From an uncultured Prevotellaceae bacterium (GTDB lineage Bacteria > Bacteroidota > Bacteroidia > Bacteroidales > Bacteroidaceae): a stretch of DNA of 15,173 bases. This document shows positions 1-6,885 of this stretch, piece by piece. Where the stretch lies: positions 1-15,173 of the forward strand of contig CALAEY010000069.1 in the NCBI GenBank assembly GCA_937891085.1. Reading direction: 5' to 3'. The position numbers were made by a program, and so were the translations under genes. The notes under the pieces were generated by a model. The model was given only the letters and a program-made list of their open reading frames with translations. It had not been told where the DNA came from and did no database searches. The stretch's first letter is position 1, and every line of letters begins with the position of its first letter.

Positions 1-221
1 AGTGGTGCAAGGACGTCGGGAAAAGCCTTATCAGGGAACTCATATCCGTCAGGGATACCATACGGCAGAAAGAAACGGAGATACTAAACTACTTCACCAA
101 CAGGTCAACCAATGCCTCTGCTGAATCACTCAACTCAAAAATCAAAGGCTTCAGAGCACAGCTCAGAGGCATACAGGATCTGCCTTTCTTTATGTATCGT
201 TTGGTGGTGTTGTTTGGGTAG
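1..221 (+). CDS. ISL3-family transposase, C-terminal fragment (cut by window edge)
   Basis: The reading frame is open from base 3 to a TAG at 219-221 and gives 72 residues, entering from outside the window. The fragment contains NRSTNASAESLNSKIKGF and then a QLRGIQDLPFF stretch, which matches the conserved C-terminal end of DDE transposases of the ISL3 family, including the last catalytic acidic residue region (NASAE). The protein would cut and rejoin the ends of its own insertion sequence. Whether the full gene is intact cannot be seen, because its 5' part lies to the left. The family call rests on my recognition of this motif block. Confidence 0.85.
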   Translation, partial: WCKDVGKSLIRELISVRDTIRQKETEILNYFTNRSTNASAESLNSKIKGFRAQLRGIQDLPFFMYRLVVLFG

Positions 222-233
222 GATGGTGTGTCA

Positions 234-262
234 GGTCATCCACGGACTATTGCAACTGAGCC
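234..262 (-). repeat. Candidate right terminal inverted repeat of the insertion sequence
   Basis: The minus strand reads GGCTCAGTTGCAATAGTCC inward from base 262. The GGCTC start and its place just after the transposase stop fit an ISL3-type end. The partner repeat is outside the window. Confidence 0.5.
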
Positions 263-397
263 ATGGAATTTTCATCATAAAAACAATAATGTACTGACGT
301 ATTGTGTTGCATAGCTTATATTTCACAACAAAAAGTAAGTCACTTTTCCTAATGACCGATTTGGGATTAATCAATTCAGTACAGAATAGTAGTAGGT

Positions 398-439
398 AAA
401 AAAAGACTCCCGATGCAAAGTTTTGCATCGGGAGTCTTT
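398..439 (-). terminator. Rho-independent terminator of pepO
   Basis: Arms at 402-419 and 422-439 are perfectly complementary over 18 bp, with core AGACTCCCGATGCAAA. On the minus strand the stem is followed by a run of seven T (398-404 on the plus strand). It begins about 20 bases after the pepO stop codon. On the plus strand the stem is not followed by a T-run, so it serves pepO only. Confidence 0.93.
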
Positions 440-452
440 GTGTCGGGAGTCT
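428..452. repeat. Direct repeat of a 10-base terminator arm
   Basis: TCGGGAGTCT occurs at 428-437, inside the terminator stem, and again at 443-452, between the stem and the pepO stop. In the pepO transcript the extra copy comes first and could compete with the normal stem arm for the partner strand (404-413). Confidence 0.7.
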
Positions 453-459
453 GTACTGC

Positions 460-2487
460 TTACCATATGATGGCACGGTCGGCAGGATCGAGCCACATCT
501 TGTCGCCTGCCTTCACGCCAAAGGCATCGAAGAAAGTGTCGATGTTGCGAAGGGTGGCATTCACACGCCACTTGCCCAGTGAGTGTGGATCGGTCTTGGT
601 CTGCTGGTAGGCTGCCTCGTCGGTGATGTTCTCTGCCCAGATGCGGCCATAGCTCAGATAGAAGCGCTGGTCGGGCGTGAAGCCGTCGATCACCTCATCG
701 CTTTGACCTTCATCGGTTTTCTTGAAGGCATCGTAGGCAATGCGGAGGCCGCCCTGATCGGCGATGTTCTCACCCAGGGTGAGGTGGCCGTTGGCATGCT
801 CTTCGCCTACTGCGATGATCTGGTCGAACTGTGCGGCGAGCTTCTCTGCGCTGGCATGGAACTTCTCTGAGTCTTGTTCCTTCCACCAGTTGGCCATGTT
901 GCCATCAGCATCGAAGGTGCTGCCCTGATCGTCGAATCCGTGCGTCATCTCGTGGCCTATCACCACACCGATGGCACCGTAGTTCACAGCGTCGGAGGCG
1001 TTAGGGTCGAAGAACGGTGCCTGCAGGATGGCTGCTGGGAAGCAGATCTCGTTGTTCAGCGGATTGTAGTAGGCATTCACGGTCTGAGGAGTCATGCCCC
1101 ATTCCTCACGATCAACAGGCTTGTCGCACTTGTCGAGGTTTCTGCGGGTCTCGTAGATGCTGGCTGCCTTGATGTTCTCATAGAGCGACTTCTGTGGGTC
1201 GATGACGAGGCCGCTGTAGTCGCGCCACTGATCGGGATAGCCAATCTTCACAGTGAAGGCGTTGAGCTTCACCAGAGCATTGATCTTGGTCTCTGCGCTC
1301 ATCCAGTCGAGGCTGGAGATGTGCTGTGCGAGCGATTTGCGGAGGTTGGTGATGAGCTTCATCATCTTCTGCTTGCTCTCCTCTGGGAAGAATTTCTCTA
1401 CGTAGAGCTGGCCAACAGCTTCGCCCAGGAGGCTGTTAGGATAGCCCTGCGCGCGCTTCCAGCGTGGCTGGCGCTGCTGCTGGCCCGTGAGCATACGGCC
1501 GAAGAAGTCGAAGCTGACCTCGGCGATCTCATCGCTCAGATAGCCTGCAGAGCCGGTGATGATCTCGTTGCAGAAGTAGTCCTTGATGGCCTGGTCTTTC
1601 ATGGTGGTCATGAACTCGTTGGCCACTGCCATGACCTTAGGCTCTGTGAGGATGACCTGCTTCAGTTCCTTCAGTCCCATGAGGTCGAAGTACTGGCGCC
1701 AGTTGATGGCTGGGTAGTCTTGCTGCAGCTGCTCCACGGTGCGGATGTTGTAGAGCTTGGTATAGTCGCGCCGCTCGGCACGTGTCATGCTGGCTTCTGC
1801 GAACTTATATTCCATGTCGTAGACGGTCTTCACGGCACGCTTGGCATCTTTCTCCTTGAAGCCTGCGAGCACGAAGAGCTTCTGCAGGGTGTTGCGATAG
1901 GCCTCCTGGAGCTTCTTGCTGTCGGCATCGGTGTTCAGATAATAGTCACGATCGGGCAGTCCGCTGGTACCGGCACTCATATACACCACGTTCATGGAGC
2001 TGTTGGCGAGGTCACCTTCTACGCCGATGCCAAAGAATGGGTTGGCCATAGCGAGGTGCATCTTGGCTATAGCTTTCGTAAGGTTCTCTTTCTTGAAGGT
2101 CTGCACTTCTGCCAAGTCGGCCTGGATAGGCAGTGCGCCTTCACGATTCAGACGTACGCTGTCCATCGCCATGTTGTAGAGGTCCTTCACCTTCTGACCC
2201 ACGGTGCCGAAGGCATGCTGCTCCTTCTGCAGATTGTCGAAGAGCTCCTGCAGCTGCAGGCGGTTCTTCTCTGCCAGGTCGTTGAACACGCCATAGCTGG
2301 AGTACTGAGGAGACAGAGGGTTGGCTTTCATCCAGCCGCCTCCAGCATACTGGAAGAAGTCGTCACCAGGCTTCACGCTGGTATCCATGTCGGCACGATT
2401 GATGCCCGACGTTTTTTGCTGTGCGTTGAGTGAGAGGAGTGGCAGGGCCATCAGAGCCGCCAACGTAAGTGTTTTGATTGTTTTCAT
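460..2487 (-). CDS. pepO: Secreted M13-family (neprilysin-like) zinc metallopeptidase PepO
   Basis: This 675-residue protein is a zinc endopeptidase that should cleave oligopeptides outside the cytoplasm. Residues 1-22 form a signal peptide (basic MKTIK, a hydrophobic stretch ending LSLNAQ, likely cut near residue 22). The N-terminal M13 domain covers roughly 35-425 and the catalytic domain about 465-675. Visible catalytic features are NAYY at 471-474 (substrate-backbone binding), zinc site HEMTH at 512-516, and ENIAD at 573-577, which supplies the third zinc ligand (Glu) and the Asp that orients it. The RVN block (641-643) is also present and the protein ends in Trp as M13 enzymes do. Length is normal for the family. 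It is transcribed alone from a promoter at 2543-2574 and ends at the terminator at 398-439. Substrate preference cannot be read from the sequence. Confidence 0.96.
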   Translation of the reverse strand: MKTIKTLTLAALMALPLLSLNAQQKTSGINRADMDTSVKPGDDFFQYAGGGWMKANPLSPQYSSYGVFNDLAEKNRLQLQELFDNLQKEQHAFGTVGQKVKDLYNMAMDSVRLNREGALPIQADLAEVQTFKKENLTKAIAKMHLAMANPFFGIGVEGDLANSSMNVVYMSAGTSGLPDRDYYLNTDADSKKLQEAYRNTLQKLFVLAGFKEKDAKRAVKTVYDMEYKFAEASMTRAERRDYTKLYNIRTVEQLQQDYPAINWRQYFDLMGLKELKQVILTEPKVMAVANEFMTTMKDQAIKDYFCNEIITGSAGYLSDEIAEVSFDFFGRMLTGQQQRQPRWKRAQGYPNSLLGEAVGQLYVEKFFPEESKQKMMKLITNLRKSLAQHISSLDWMSAETKINALVKLNAFTVKIGYPDQWRDYSGLVIDPQKSLYENIKAASIYETRRNLDKCDKPVDREEWGMTPQTVNAYYNPLNNEICFPAAILQAPFFDPNASDAVNYGAIGVVIGHEMTHGFDDQGSTFDADGNMANWWKEQDSEKFHASAEKLAAQFDQIIAVGEEHANGHLTLGENIADQGGLRIAYDAFKKTDEGQSDEVIDGFTPDQRFYLSYGRIWAENITDEAAYQQTKTDPHSLGKWRVNATLRNIDTFFDAFGVKAGDKMWLDPADRAIIW

Positions 2488-2542
2488 ACGGTTATGTTAT
2501 TTTAAGTTTCTATATTAGACGTTGTATCTAAGTTTGAGGTTG

Positions 2543-2574
2543 CAAAAATAGAACTTTTTATTTAGTTTGACAAA
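2543..2574 (-). promoter_or_regulatory. Bacteroidetes-type promoter of pepO
   Basis: On the minus strand TTTG (2571-2574) is followed after 20 bases by TATTTTTG (2543-2550), a full match to TTTG-N19-21-TAnnTTTG. The start codon lies 55 bases beyond the -7 box. Confidence 0.8.
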
Positions 2575-2599
2575 ATTCTAAAAAGAATCGCTATCTTTG
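2566..2599 (+). promoter_or_regulatory. Bacteroidetes-type promoter of the 59-residue gene
   Basis: TTTG at 2566-2569 and TATCTTTG at 2592-2599 are 22 bases apart, slightly long for the consensus. The start codon at 2617 is only 17 bases after the -7 box, so the leader would be about 10 bases. Its -33 box lies one base from that of the divergent pepO promoter. Confidence 0.7.
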
Positions 2600-2616
2600 C
2601 TGCAAACATCACTGGT

Positions 2617-2796
2617 ATGAAGAAGAAAAAGACAGCGAAGAGCATCACGATGGATGACTACATCAAGGCCGCCAAGCGGGGCAACCGTGAGGCGGAGATA
2701 GAACTGCTGGGGCCGGGGTTTCACAGCAAGGACCGTGCCTACAAGTCCAAGAAACTCTATACGCGAAAACTGAAGCATAAAGGAGGCGAGGCATAA
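2617..2796 (+). CDS. Small basic protein, 59 residues, function unknown
   Basis: ATG at 2617 opens a 59-codon frame ending TAA at 2796. The protein starts MKKKKTAKSITMDDYIKAAK, then has an acidic/hydrophobic helix-like stretch (REAEIELLG, 24-32) and a strongly Lys/Arg-rich tail from residue 36 (KDRAYKSKKLYTRKLKHK). It has no signal peptide or membrane segment. The basic ends suggest binding to nucleic acid or ribosome, but that is inference. Support for a real gene: a promoter at the right distance, a plausible start, and an end exactly at a terminator hairpin. I recall similar short proteins with a DDYIKA-like start and KSKK-rich end in other Bacteroidales, but cannot assign a family. It is easily missed because of its length. 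Confidence 0.75.
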   Translation: MKKKKTAKSITMDDYIKAAKRGNREAEIELLGPGFHSKDRAYKSKKLYTRKLKHKGGEA

Positions 2797-2824
2797 AAAA
2801 GGGAGAACTGCATGCAGCTCTCCC
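2795..2824 (-). terminator. Terminator of clpB, shared with the convergent small gene
   Basis: Arms 2801-2812 and 2813-2824 form a 12-bp stem. On the minus strand all pairs form, one as G-U, and the stem is followed by six T (2795-2800 on the plus strand). On the plus strand there is one A-C mismatch and no T-run, so it should stop clpB transcripts mainly. The T-run overlaps the stop codon of the small gene at 2794-2796. Confidence 0.85.
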
Positions 2825-2838
2825 TTCTGATGAATGTA

Positions 2839-5427
2839 TCAGTTGCGGAATACGAGTCCGTCGCCGAAATAATCTACGATGATAGGCTTGTTGCGGTTCA
2901 CCTCCTCTGCGAGCAACTTGCGTGAAAGGTCGTTGAGCAGATAGTGCTGCACGGCACGCTTCACCGGACGAGCACCAAACTCAGGATCGTAGCCCACATG
3001 AGCCAGGAAGTCGGTGGCATCGGGCGTAAGCTCCAGTGTGACACCATTCTGCTGCAGCATCTTCTTCACGCCATTCACCTGCAAGGTGACAATCTCACGA
3101 ATCTCCTGCTCGTTGAGCGGAGTGAACATGATCACCTCATCGATACGGTTCAGGAACTCCGGACGGATCTGCTTCTTCAGCATCTCCATCACACCGTTCT
3201 TGGTCTCCTCCAGCAGGGTGGCACGGTTTTGTGCCGTGAGACGTTCCATCTGGCTCTGCACATAGCTGCTGCCCATATTTGAGGTCATGATGATGATGGT
3301 GTTCTTGAAGTTCACCGTGCGTCCCTTATTGTCCGTCAGTCGCCCATCATCAAGCACTTGAAGCAGGATATTGAACACATCTGGATGGGCCTTCTCTATC
3401 TCATCGAAAAGCACCACGCTGTAAGGCTTGCGACGCACAGCCTCAGTGAGCTGTCCGCCTTCATCATAACCCACGTAGCCCGGAGGTGCTCCAACGAGGC
3501 GAGACACGCTGAACTTCTCCTGATACTCGCTCATGTCTATTCGCGTCATCATGGTCTCATCATCAAACAGGAACTCTGCGAGGGCCTTTGCAAGCTCCGT
3601 CTTACCCACACCTGTAGTGCCAAGGAAAAGGAAGGAGCCGATAGGGCGCTTAGGGTCTTGCAGGCCTGCACGACTGCGACGCACAGCATCGGCCACCGCT
3701 TGGATGGCTTCATCCTGACCGATCACGCGCCTATGCAGCTCATCTTCCAGATGGAGCAACTTTTCTTTCTCGCTCTGCAGCATCTTGCTCACGGGGATGC
3801 CCGTCCAGCGTGATACCACATCGGCAATGTCCTCAGCATCTACTTCTTCCTTGATCATGGCCTTGTCGCCCTGCATTTGGTGCAGGCGTTCCTGTGTCTG
3901 CTCGATGTCGCTCTGCAGCTGTTGCAGCTTCCCATAGCGTATCTCAGCCACCTTGCCATAGTTGCCTTCACGCTCAGCACGATCGGCCTCAAACTTCAGT
4001 TGCTCGATGCTGACCTTATCCTGCTGAATCTTGTCGAGCAGCTCCTTCTCGCTCTGCCACTTGGCCTTGAACTGACTTTCCTGCTCCTTGAGCTCTGCCA
4101 GTTCCTTGCCTATCTGCTCCAGTTTAGGCTGATCGTCTTCCCGCTTGATGGCCTCGCGCTCTATCTCCAGCTGTTTGATCTTACGTGTGATTTCATCCAG
4201 TTCCTCTGGCACAGAGTCTATCTCCATACGCAGCTTGGCTGCCGCCTCGTCCATCAGGTCGATGGCCTTATCTGGCAGGAAACGGTCGCTGATGTAACGA
4301 TTGCTGAGCTCCACAGCAGCGATGATGGCATCGTCTTTGATACGCACGTGGTGGTGGTTCTCGTAACGCTCCTTCAGGCCTCGCAGGATGGAGATGCTGT
4401 CAAGCGTGCTTGGCTCATCTACCATCACGATCTGGAATCGACGCTCCAAGGCTTTATCTTTCTCGAAGTACTTCTGATATTCATCCAGCGTGGTGGCACC
4501 GATGCTGCGCAATTCACCACGTGCCAAGGCAGGTTTCAGAATGTTGGCTGCATCCATGGCACCTTCACTCTTACCAGCCCCCACCAAAGTGTGGATTTCA
4601 TCGATGAAGAGGATGATGTTACCCTCGGCCTTCTTCACCTCATTGATGACGGCCTTCAGACGCTCCTCAAACTCACCCTTGTACTTGGCACCAGCAATCA
4701 GGGCACCCATGTCGAGTGAATACACCTGCTTGTTCTTCAGGTTCTCTGGCACGTCACCTCTTAATATACGATGTGCCAGACCCTCCACAATGGCCGTCTT
4801 TCCTGTACCAGGCTCACCTATCAAGATAGGGTTGTTCTTGGTACGACGGCTCAGGATCTGAAGTACACGACGAATCTCATCATCTCGTCCGATCACGGGA
4901 TCGAGCTTGCCACTGCGCGCACGTTCATTCAGATTGATAGCGTATTTCTCCAATGCTTGGTATTGGTCTTCTGCGCTCTGCGAGTTGACGGTACTGCCCT
5001 TACGCAGTTCCTGTATGGCGGCTCGCAGTTCCTTCTCATTCATGCCCTCCTGCTTCAGGATGGTAGCAGCACTGCTGTTGACACTGAGCAATGCCAGCAG
5101 CAAAGGCTCTATGGAAACAAACTCATCGCCCATCTGCTTGGAGTAGTCGATGGCTTTCTGCAGCACTTCATTACTCTCACGGCTCAGATATGGCTCGCCA
5201 CCCTGCACATGTGGGAGCTTATCTATCTCGGCATTCACTTGCTGCGTCACGCTTGTCGTGTTGATGCCCAGTTTCTGGAAGATGAACTTGATGACATTCT
5301 CTCCCTGACGGAGCACCCCACTAAGCAGATGAAGCGGCTCTACGGCTTGCTGTCCTCGGCTCTGTACCAAGTTGACAGCTTCTTGCACAGCCTCCTGTGC
5401 TTTAATGGTAAAATTGTTGAAGTTCAT
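2839..5427 (-). CDS. clpB: ATP-dependent disaggregase ClpB
   Basis: This 862-residue Hsp100 chaperone pulls aggregated proteins through its hexameric ring together with DnaK. Domains in order: N-terminal substrate-binding domain (about 1-145), first AAA+ module with Walker A GEPGTGKT (204-211), Walker B ILFIDE (272-277) and arginine fingers at RR 329-330, coiled-coil middle domain (about 408-525), then second AAA+ module with Walker A GTTGVGKT (603-610), Walker B VVLFDE (671-676) and sensor-2 GARPVKR (818-824). Pore-loop tyrosines are visible in KYKGEFEER (248-256) and GYVGYDEGG (650-658). Presence of the middle domain separates it from ClpA and ClpC. Length is normal. An AAGGAG ribosome site precedes the ATG. 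I see no clear TAnnTTTG promoter in the upstream 215 bases, which may mean a different (heat-stress) promoter class. Confidence 0.98.
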   Translation of the reverse strand: MNFNNFTIKAQEAVQEAVNLVQSRGQQAVEPLHLLSGVLRQGENVIKFIFQKLGINTTSVTQQVNAEIDKLPHVQGGEPYLSRESNEVLQKAIDYSKQMGDEFVSIEPLLLALLSVNSSAATILKQEGMNEKELRAAIQELRKGSTVNSQSAEDQYQALEKYAINLNERARSGKLDPVIGRDDEIRRVLQILSRRTKNNPILIGEPGTGKTAIVEGLAHRILRGDVPENLKNKQVYSLDMGALIAGAKYKGEFEERLKAVINEVKKAEGNIILFIDEIHTLVGAGKSEGAMDAANILKPALARGELRSIGATTLDEYQKYFEKDKALERRFQIVMVDEPSTLDSISILRGLKERYENHHHVRIKDDAIIAAVELSNRYISDRFLPDKAIDLMDEAAAKLRMEIDSVPEELDEITRKIKQLEIEREAIKREDDQPKLEQIGKELAELKEQESQFKAKWQSEKELLDKIQQDKVSIEQLKFEADRAEREGNYGKVAEIRYGKLQQLQSDIEQTQERLHQMQGDKAMIKEEVDAEDIADVVSRWTGIPVSKMLQSEKEKLLHLEDELHRRVIGQDEAIQAVADAVRRSRAGLQDPKRPIGSFLFLGTTGVGKTELAKALAEFLFDDETMMTRIDMSEYQEKFSVSRLVGAPPGYVGYDEGGQLTEAVRRKPYSVVLFDEIEKAHPDVFNILLQVLDDGRLTDNKGRTVNFKNTIIIMTSNMGSSYVQSQMERLTAQNRATLLEETKNGVMEMLKKQIRPEFLNRIDEVIMFTPLNEQEIREIVTLQVNGVKKMLQQNGVTLELTPDATDFLAHVGYDPEFGARPVKRAVQHYLLNDLSRKLLAEEVNRNKPIIVDYFGDGLVFRN

Positions 5428-5642
5428 ATCGTCTTTCTCCTTTCTTTAGTTTAAAAATCTACCTATAAGGCTGCAAATCTTTTGCCAATGGGCCATTCCT
5501 GCCTTTTTGACTCATTCAGAGGCGGTTGCACTGCCGATTTGTCTATTGCAAACAGATGACAATGCGAATAAAAAGTGTGAAAAACTCGTTTATATCCGTA
5601 TTAATCACTAAATTTACAGCGGAAATCTAAAAAAAGGACATA
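5428..5642. other. Divergent intergenic region clpB / unknown gene
   Basis: These 215 bases must hold both promoters. On the plus strand TAAATTTA (5609-5616) is one base off the TAnnTTTG box and is 26 bases before the ATG at 5643, but no -33 box fits. On the minus strand AAGATTTG (5474-5481) is a poor match for clpB. No hairpin or open frame of note is seen. Confidence 0.5.
5437..5442 (-). promoter_or_regulatory. Shine-Dalgarno site of clpB
   Basis: The minus strand reads AAGGAG 9 bases before the clpB ATG, within AAAGGAGAAAG. This is the best such site in the window, where most genes have none, as usual in Bacteroidetes. It suggests strong initiation and confirms the start at 5427. Confidence 0.75.
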
Positions 5643-6263
5643 ATGACAGAATTAACACATTTCTCACAGAATGTGGTAGTGATGGAATCGGCATACATAC
5701 GTGAGATGCTTGACATTACCCATTCATACCTCCATAAAAAGGGGAAGGAATGCCCCGTACTCGATTTTGCCCACTGGCTGAGCATTCTCTCTATAGATGG
5801 GGACTTCACATCGGAGATAGAAGAACTGCGGAAGTTTGAGGAAATTCAGGTGATTATCGTGCGCGATGAGAAGGAAGAGCCTATCACCTCTTGTTATCCG
5901 CATGACCTTGGAGAGATAGATGGCATGGGCACCATGACCATGTCGGGTCCCATGCGCTTCAGTGTGGTGCATACGGAAGGCTATTTCTCGAAGAAGGAGC
6001 TTTTCTTCGACCTGATGGACTGGGTAATCACGGCTCCCGAGGTGAAGCGTGTGATGTTGCTTCCCAGTATGGATACGGAGGATGACATGCCACTGGCCCT
6101 ACTGGAGATCAGGCAGCGCATGAAGCTCGATGATGATGCTCGACTGGGAAATGTCACTTGGGTACACATGGGGAAAATAGATGACGAGCGTTTCTGCAAC
6201 CATGCCTCAGTGTTCTTCTCTATCATGATGGCACTGGGCATCAAGTCGGAAGAGTTGGAATAA
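5643..6263 (+). CDS. Conserved-looking protein of unknown function, 206 residues
   Basis: I do not recognise this protein. It starts MTELTHFSQNVVVMESAYIR and has no signal peptide, membrane segment or Cys-based metal motif, so it should be cytoplasmic. The composition is acidic and Met-rich (for example MDTEDDMPLALLEIRQRMKLDDD near 144-166). Alternating hydrophobic stretches (EEIQVIIVRD, 67-76; VKRVMLLPSMD, about 134-144) suggest a mixed alpha/beta fold. A terminator begins at its stop codon and it stands alone in its transcription unit, opposite clpB. Codon use is like that of its neighbours and the in-frame stop coincides with the terminator, so it is a real gene. No function is proposed. 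Confidence 0.85.
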   Translation: MTELTHFSQNVVVMESAYIREMLDITHSYLHKKGKECPVLDFAHWLSILSIDGDFTSEIEELRKFEEIQVIIVRDEKEEPITSCYPHDLGEIDGMGTMTMSGPMRFSVVHTEGYFSKKELFFDLMDWVITAPEVKRVMLLPSMDTEDDMPLALLEIRQRMKLDDDARLGNVTWVHMGKIDDERFCNHASVFFSIMMALGIKSEELE

Positions 6264-6297
6264 AAGAACCGTTGGTTGTGGCCAACGGTTCTTTTTT
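6262..6297. terminator. Bidirectional terminator between the unknown gene and the gpx pair
   Basis: Arms 6262-6275 (AAAAGAACCGTTGG) and 6282-6295 are perfectly complementary around a 6-base loop. A run of six T follows on the plus strand (6292-6297), and four T close the stem on the minus strand. It overlaps the stop codon of the plus-strand gene and lies 15 bases after the end of the gpx pair, so it can serve both converging units. Confidence 0.92.
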
Positions 6298-6312
6298 ATA
6301 AGTGGTAACTGA

Positions 6313-6864
6313 CTAAACCAGCAGCTTCGTAATGGCTGCCTCGATCTTCTCAATGCTGTCGGTAGGCTCGAAACGTGCCACTACCTCGCCACGTTTACCG
6401 ATCAAGAACTTGGTGAAGTTCCACTTGATGTCGGGATTCTCCTTATAGTTAGGATTAGCCTTTGAAAGCATCTCATCCAGAATCTTGCTCAGTGGATGCT
6501 CAGGATCGAAGCCTCCGAATGGCTTTTGGCTCTTGAGGAACTTGAAGAGAGGGTCTGCCTTCTCACCGTTCACCTCCAGCTTCTTATACTGTGGGAACTT
6601 GGTGCCATAGTTCAGCTGGCAGAACTCACGAATCTCTTCTGCAGTGCCAGGGGCCTGCTGGCCGAACTGGTTGCAGGGGAAATCGAGCACTTCGAAGCCC
6701 TGTGCGTGATACTTCTCATAGAGCTGTTCCAGCTCTGTGTACTGAGGAGTGAAACCACAGCGGGTGGCAGTGTTCACTATGAGCAAGACTTCTCCGGAAT
6801 ACTCCCGAAGTGATTCCATTTTGCCCTTACGGTCTTTTACTGAATAGTCGTAAACTGTTTTCAT
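6313..6864 (-). CDS. Glutathione-peroxidase-family peroxidase, cytoplasmic copy
   Basis: This 183-residue enzyme should reduce hydrogen peroxide and organic hydroperoxides. Cys36 in NTATRCGFTPQY is the peroxidatic residue (Cys rather than selenocysteine). Gln70 in FPCNQFGQQ and Trp148-Asn149 in KWNF complete the catalytic tetrad. Cys82 (REFCQLNYG) lies where the resolving Cys sits in yeast Gpx3 (Cys36/Cys82), so thioredoxin is a likelier electron donor than glutathione. There is no signal peptide. It follows a close paralogue with a 21-base gap and no promoter between them, so both are probably read as one transcript ending at the hairpin at 6262-6297. Length is normal for the family. Confidence 0.95.
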   Translation of the reverse strand: MKTVYDYSVKDRKGKMESLREYSGEVLLIVNTATRCGFTPQYTELEQLYEKYHAQGFEVLDFPCNQFGQQAPGTAEEIREFCQLNYGTKFPQYKKLEVNGEKADPLFKFLKSQKPFGGFDPEHPLSKILDEMLSKANPNYKENPDIKWNFTKFLIGKRGEVVARFEPTDSIEKIEAAITKLLV

Positions 6865-6885
6865 TTATCGTTAAATTAATAGTAT

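Larger units (their letters stand above)
1..262 (+). mobile_element. Right end of an ISL3-family insertion sequence
   Basis: The transposase stops at 221, and about 40 bases later comes a candidate right terminal repeat at 234-262. Read outwards-in on the minus strand, this begins GGCTCAGTTGCAATAGTCCG. Terminal repeats of ISL3 elements typically begin with GGCTC, so I place the element boundary at base 262. The following 8 bases (263-270, atggaatt) would be one copy of the AT-rich target duplication usual for this family. The left end is outside the window, so neither the inverted repeat nor the duplication can be confirmed here. Confidence 0.6.

Noticed and set aside
112..297. Short plus-strand frame starting at 112
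   Set aside because: It overlaps the transposase in another frame and runs into the terminal repeat. The transposase frame explains the sequence.
231..476. Minus-strand frame of 81 codons between the insertion sequence and pepO
   Set aside because: It runs through the pepO terminator and the terminal repeat, with no promoter or known motif.
874..2433. A 519-codon open frame on the plus strand, antisense to pepO
   Set aside because: It is in exact codon register with pepO, so antisense stops can arise only where the peptidase uses TTA, CTA or TCA, which it avoids. The translation shows no family, is rich in Leu/Val/Glu/His, and the M13 motifs settle the minus strand.
2578..2778. Minus-strand frame opposite the 59-residue gene
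   Set aside because: It overlaps the promoter and coding region of the small gene and has no promoter of its own.
3877..5454. Long antisense open frames over clpB (3877-4719 and 4771-5454)
   Set aside because: Same codon-register effect as over pepO. The frames have no recognisable motif and lie opposite complete AAA+ motifs.
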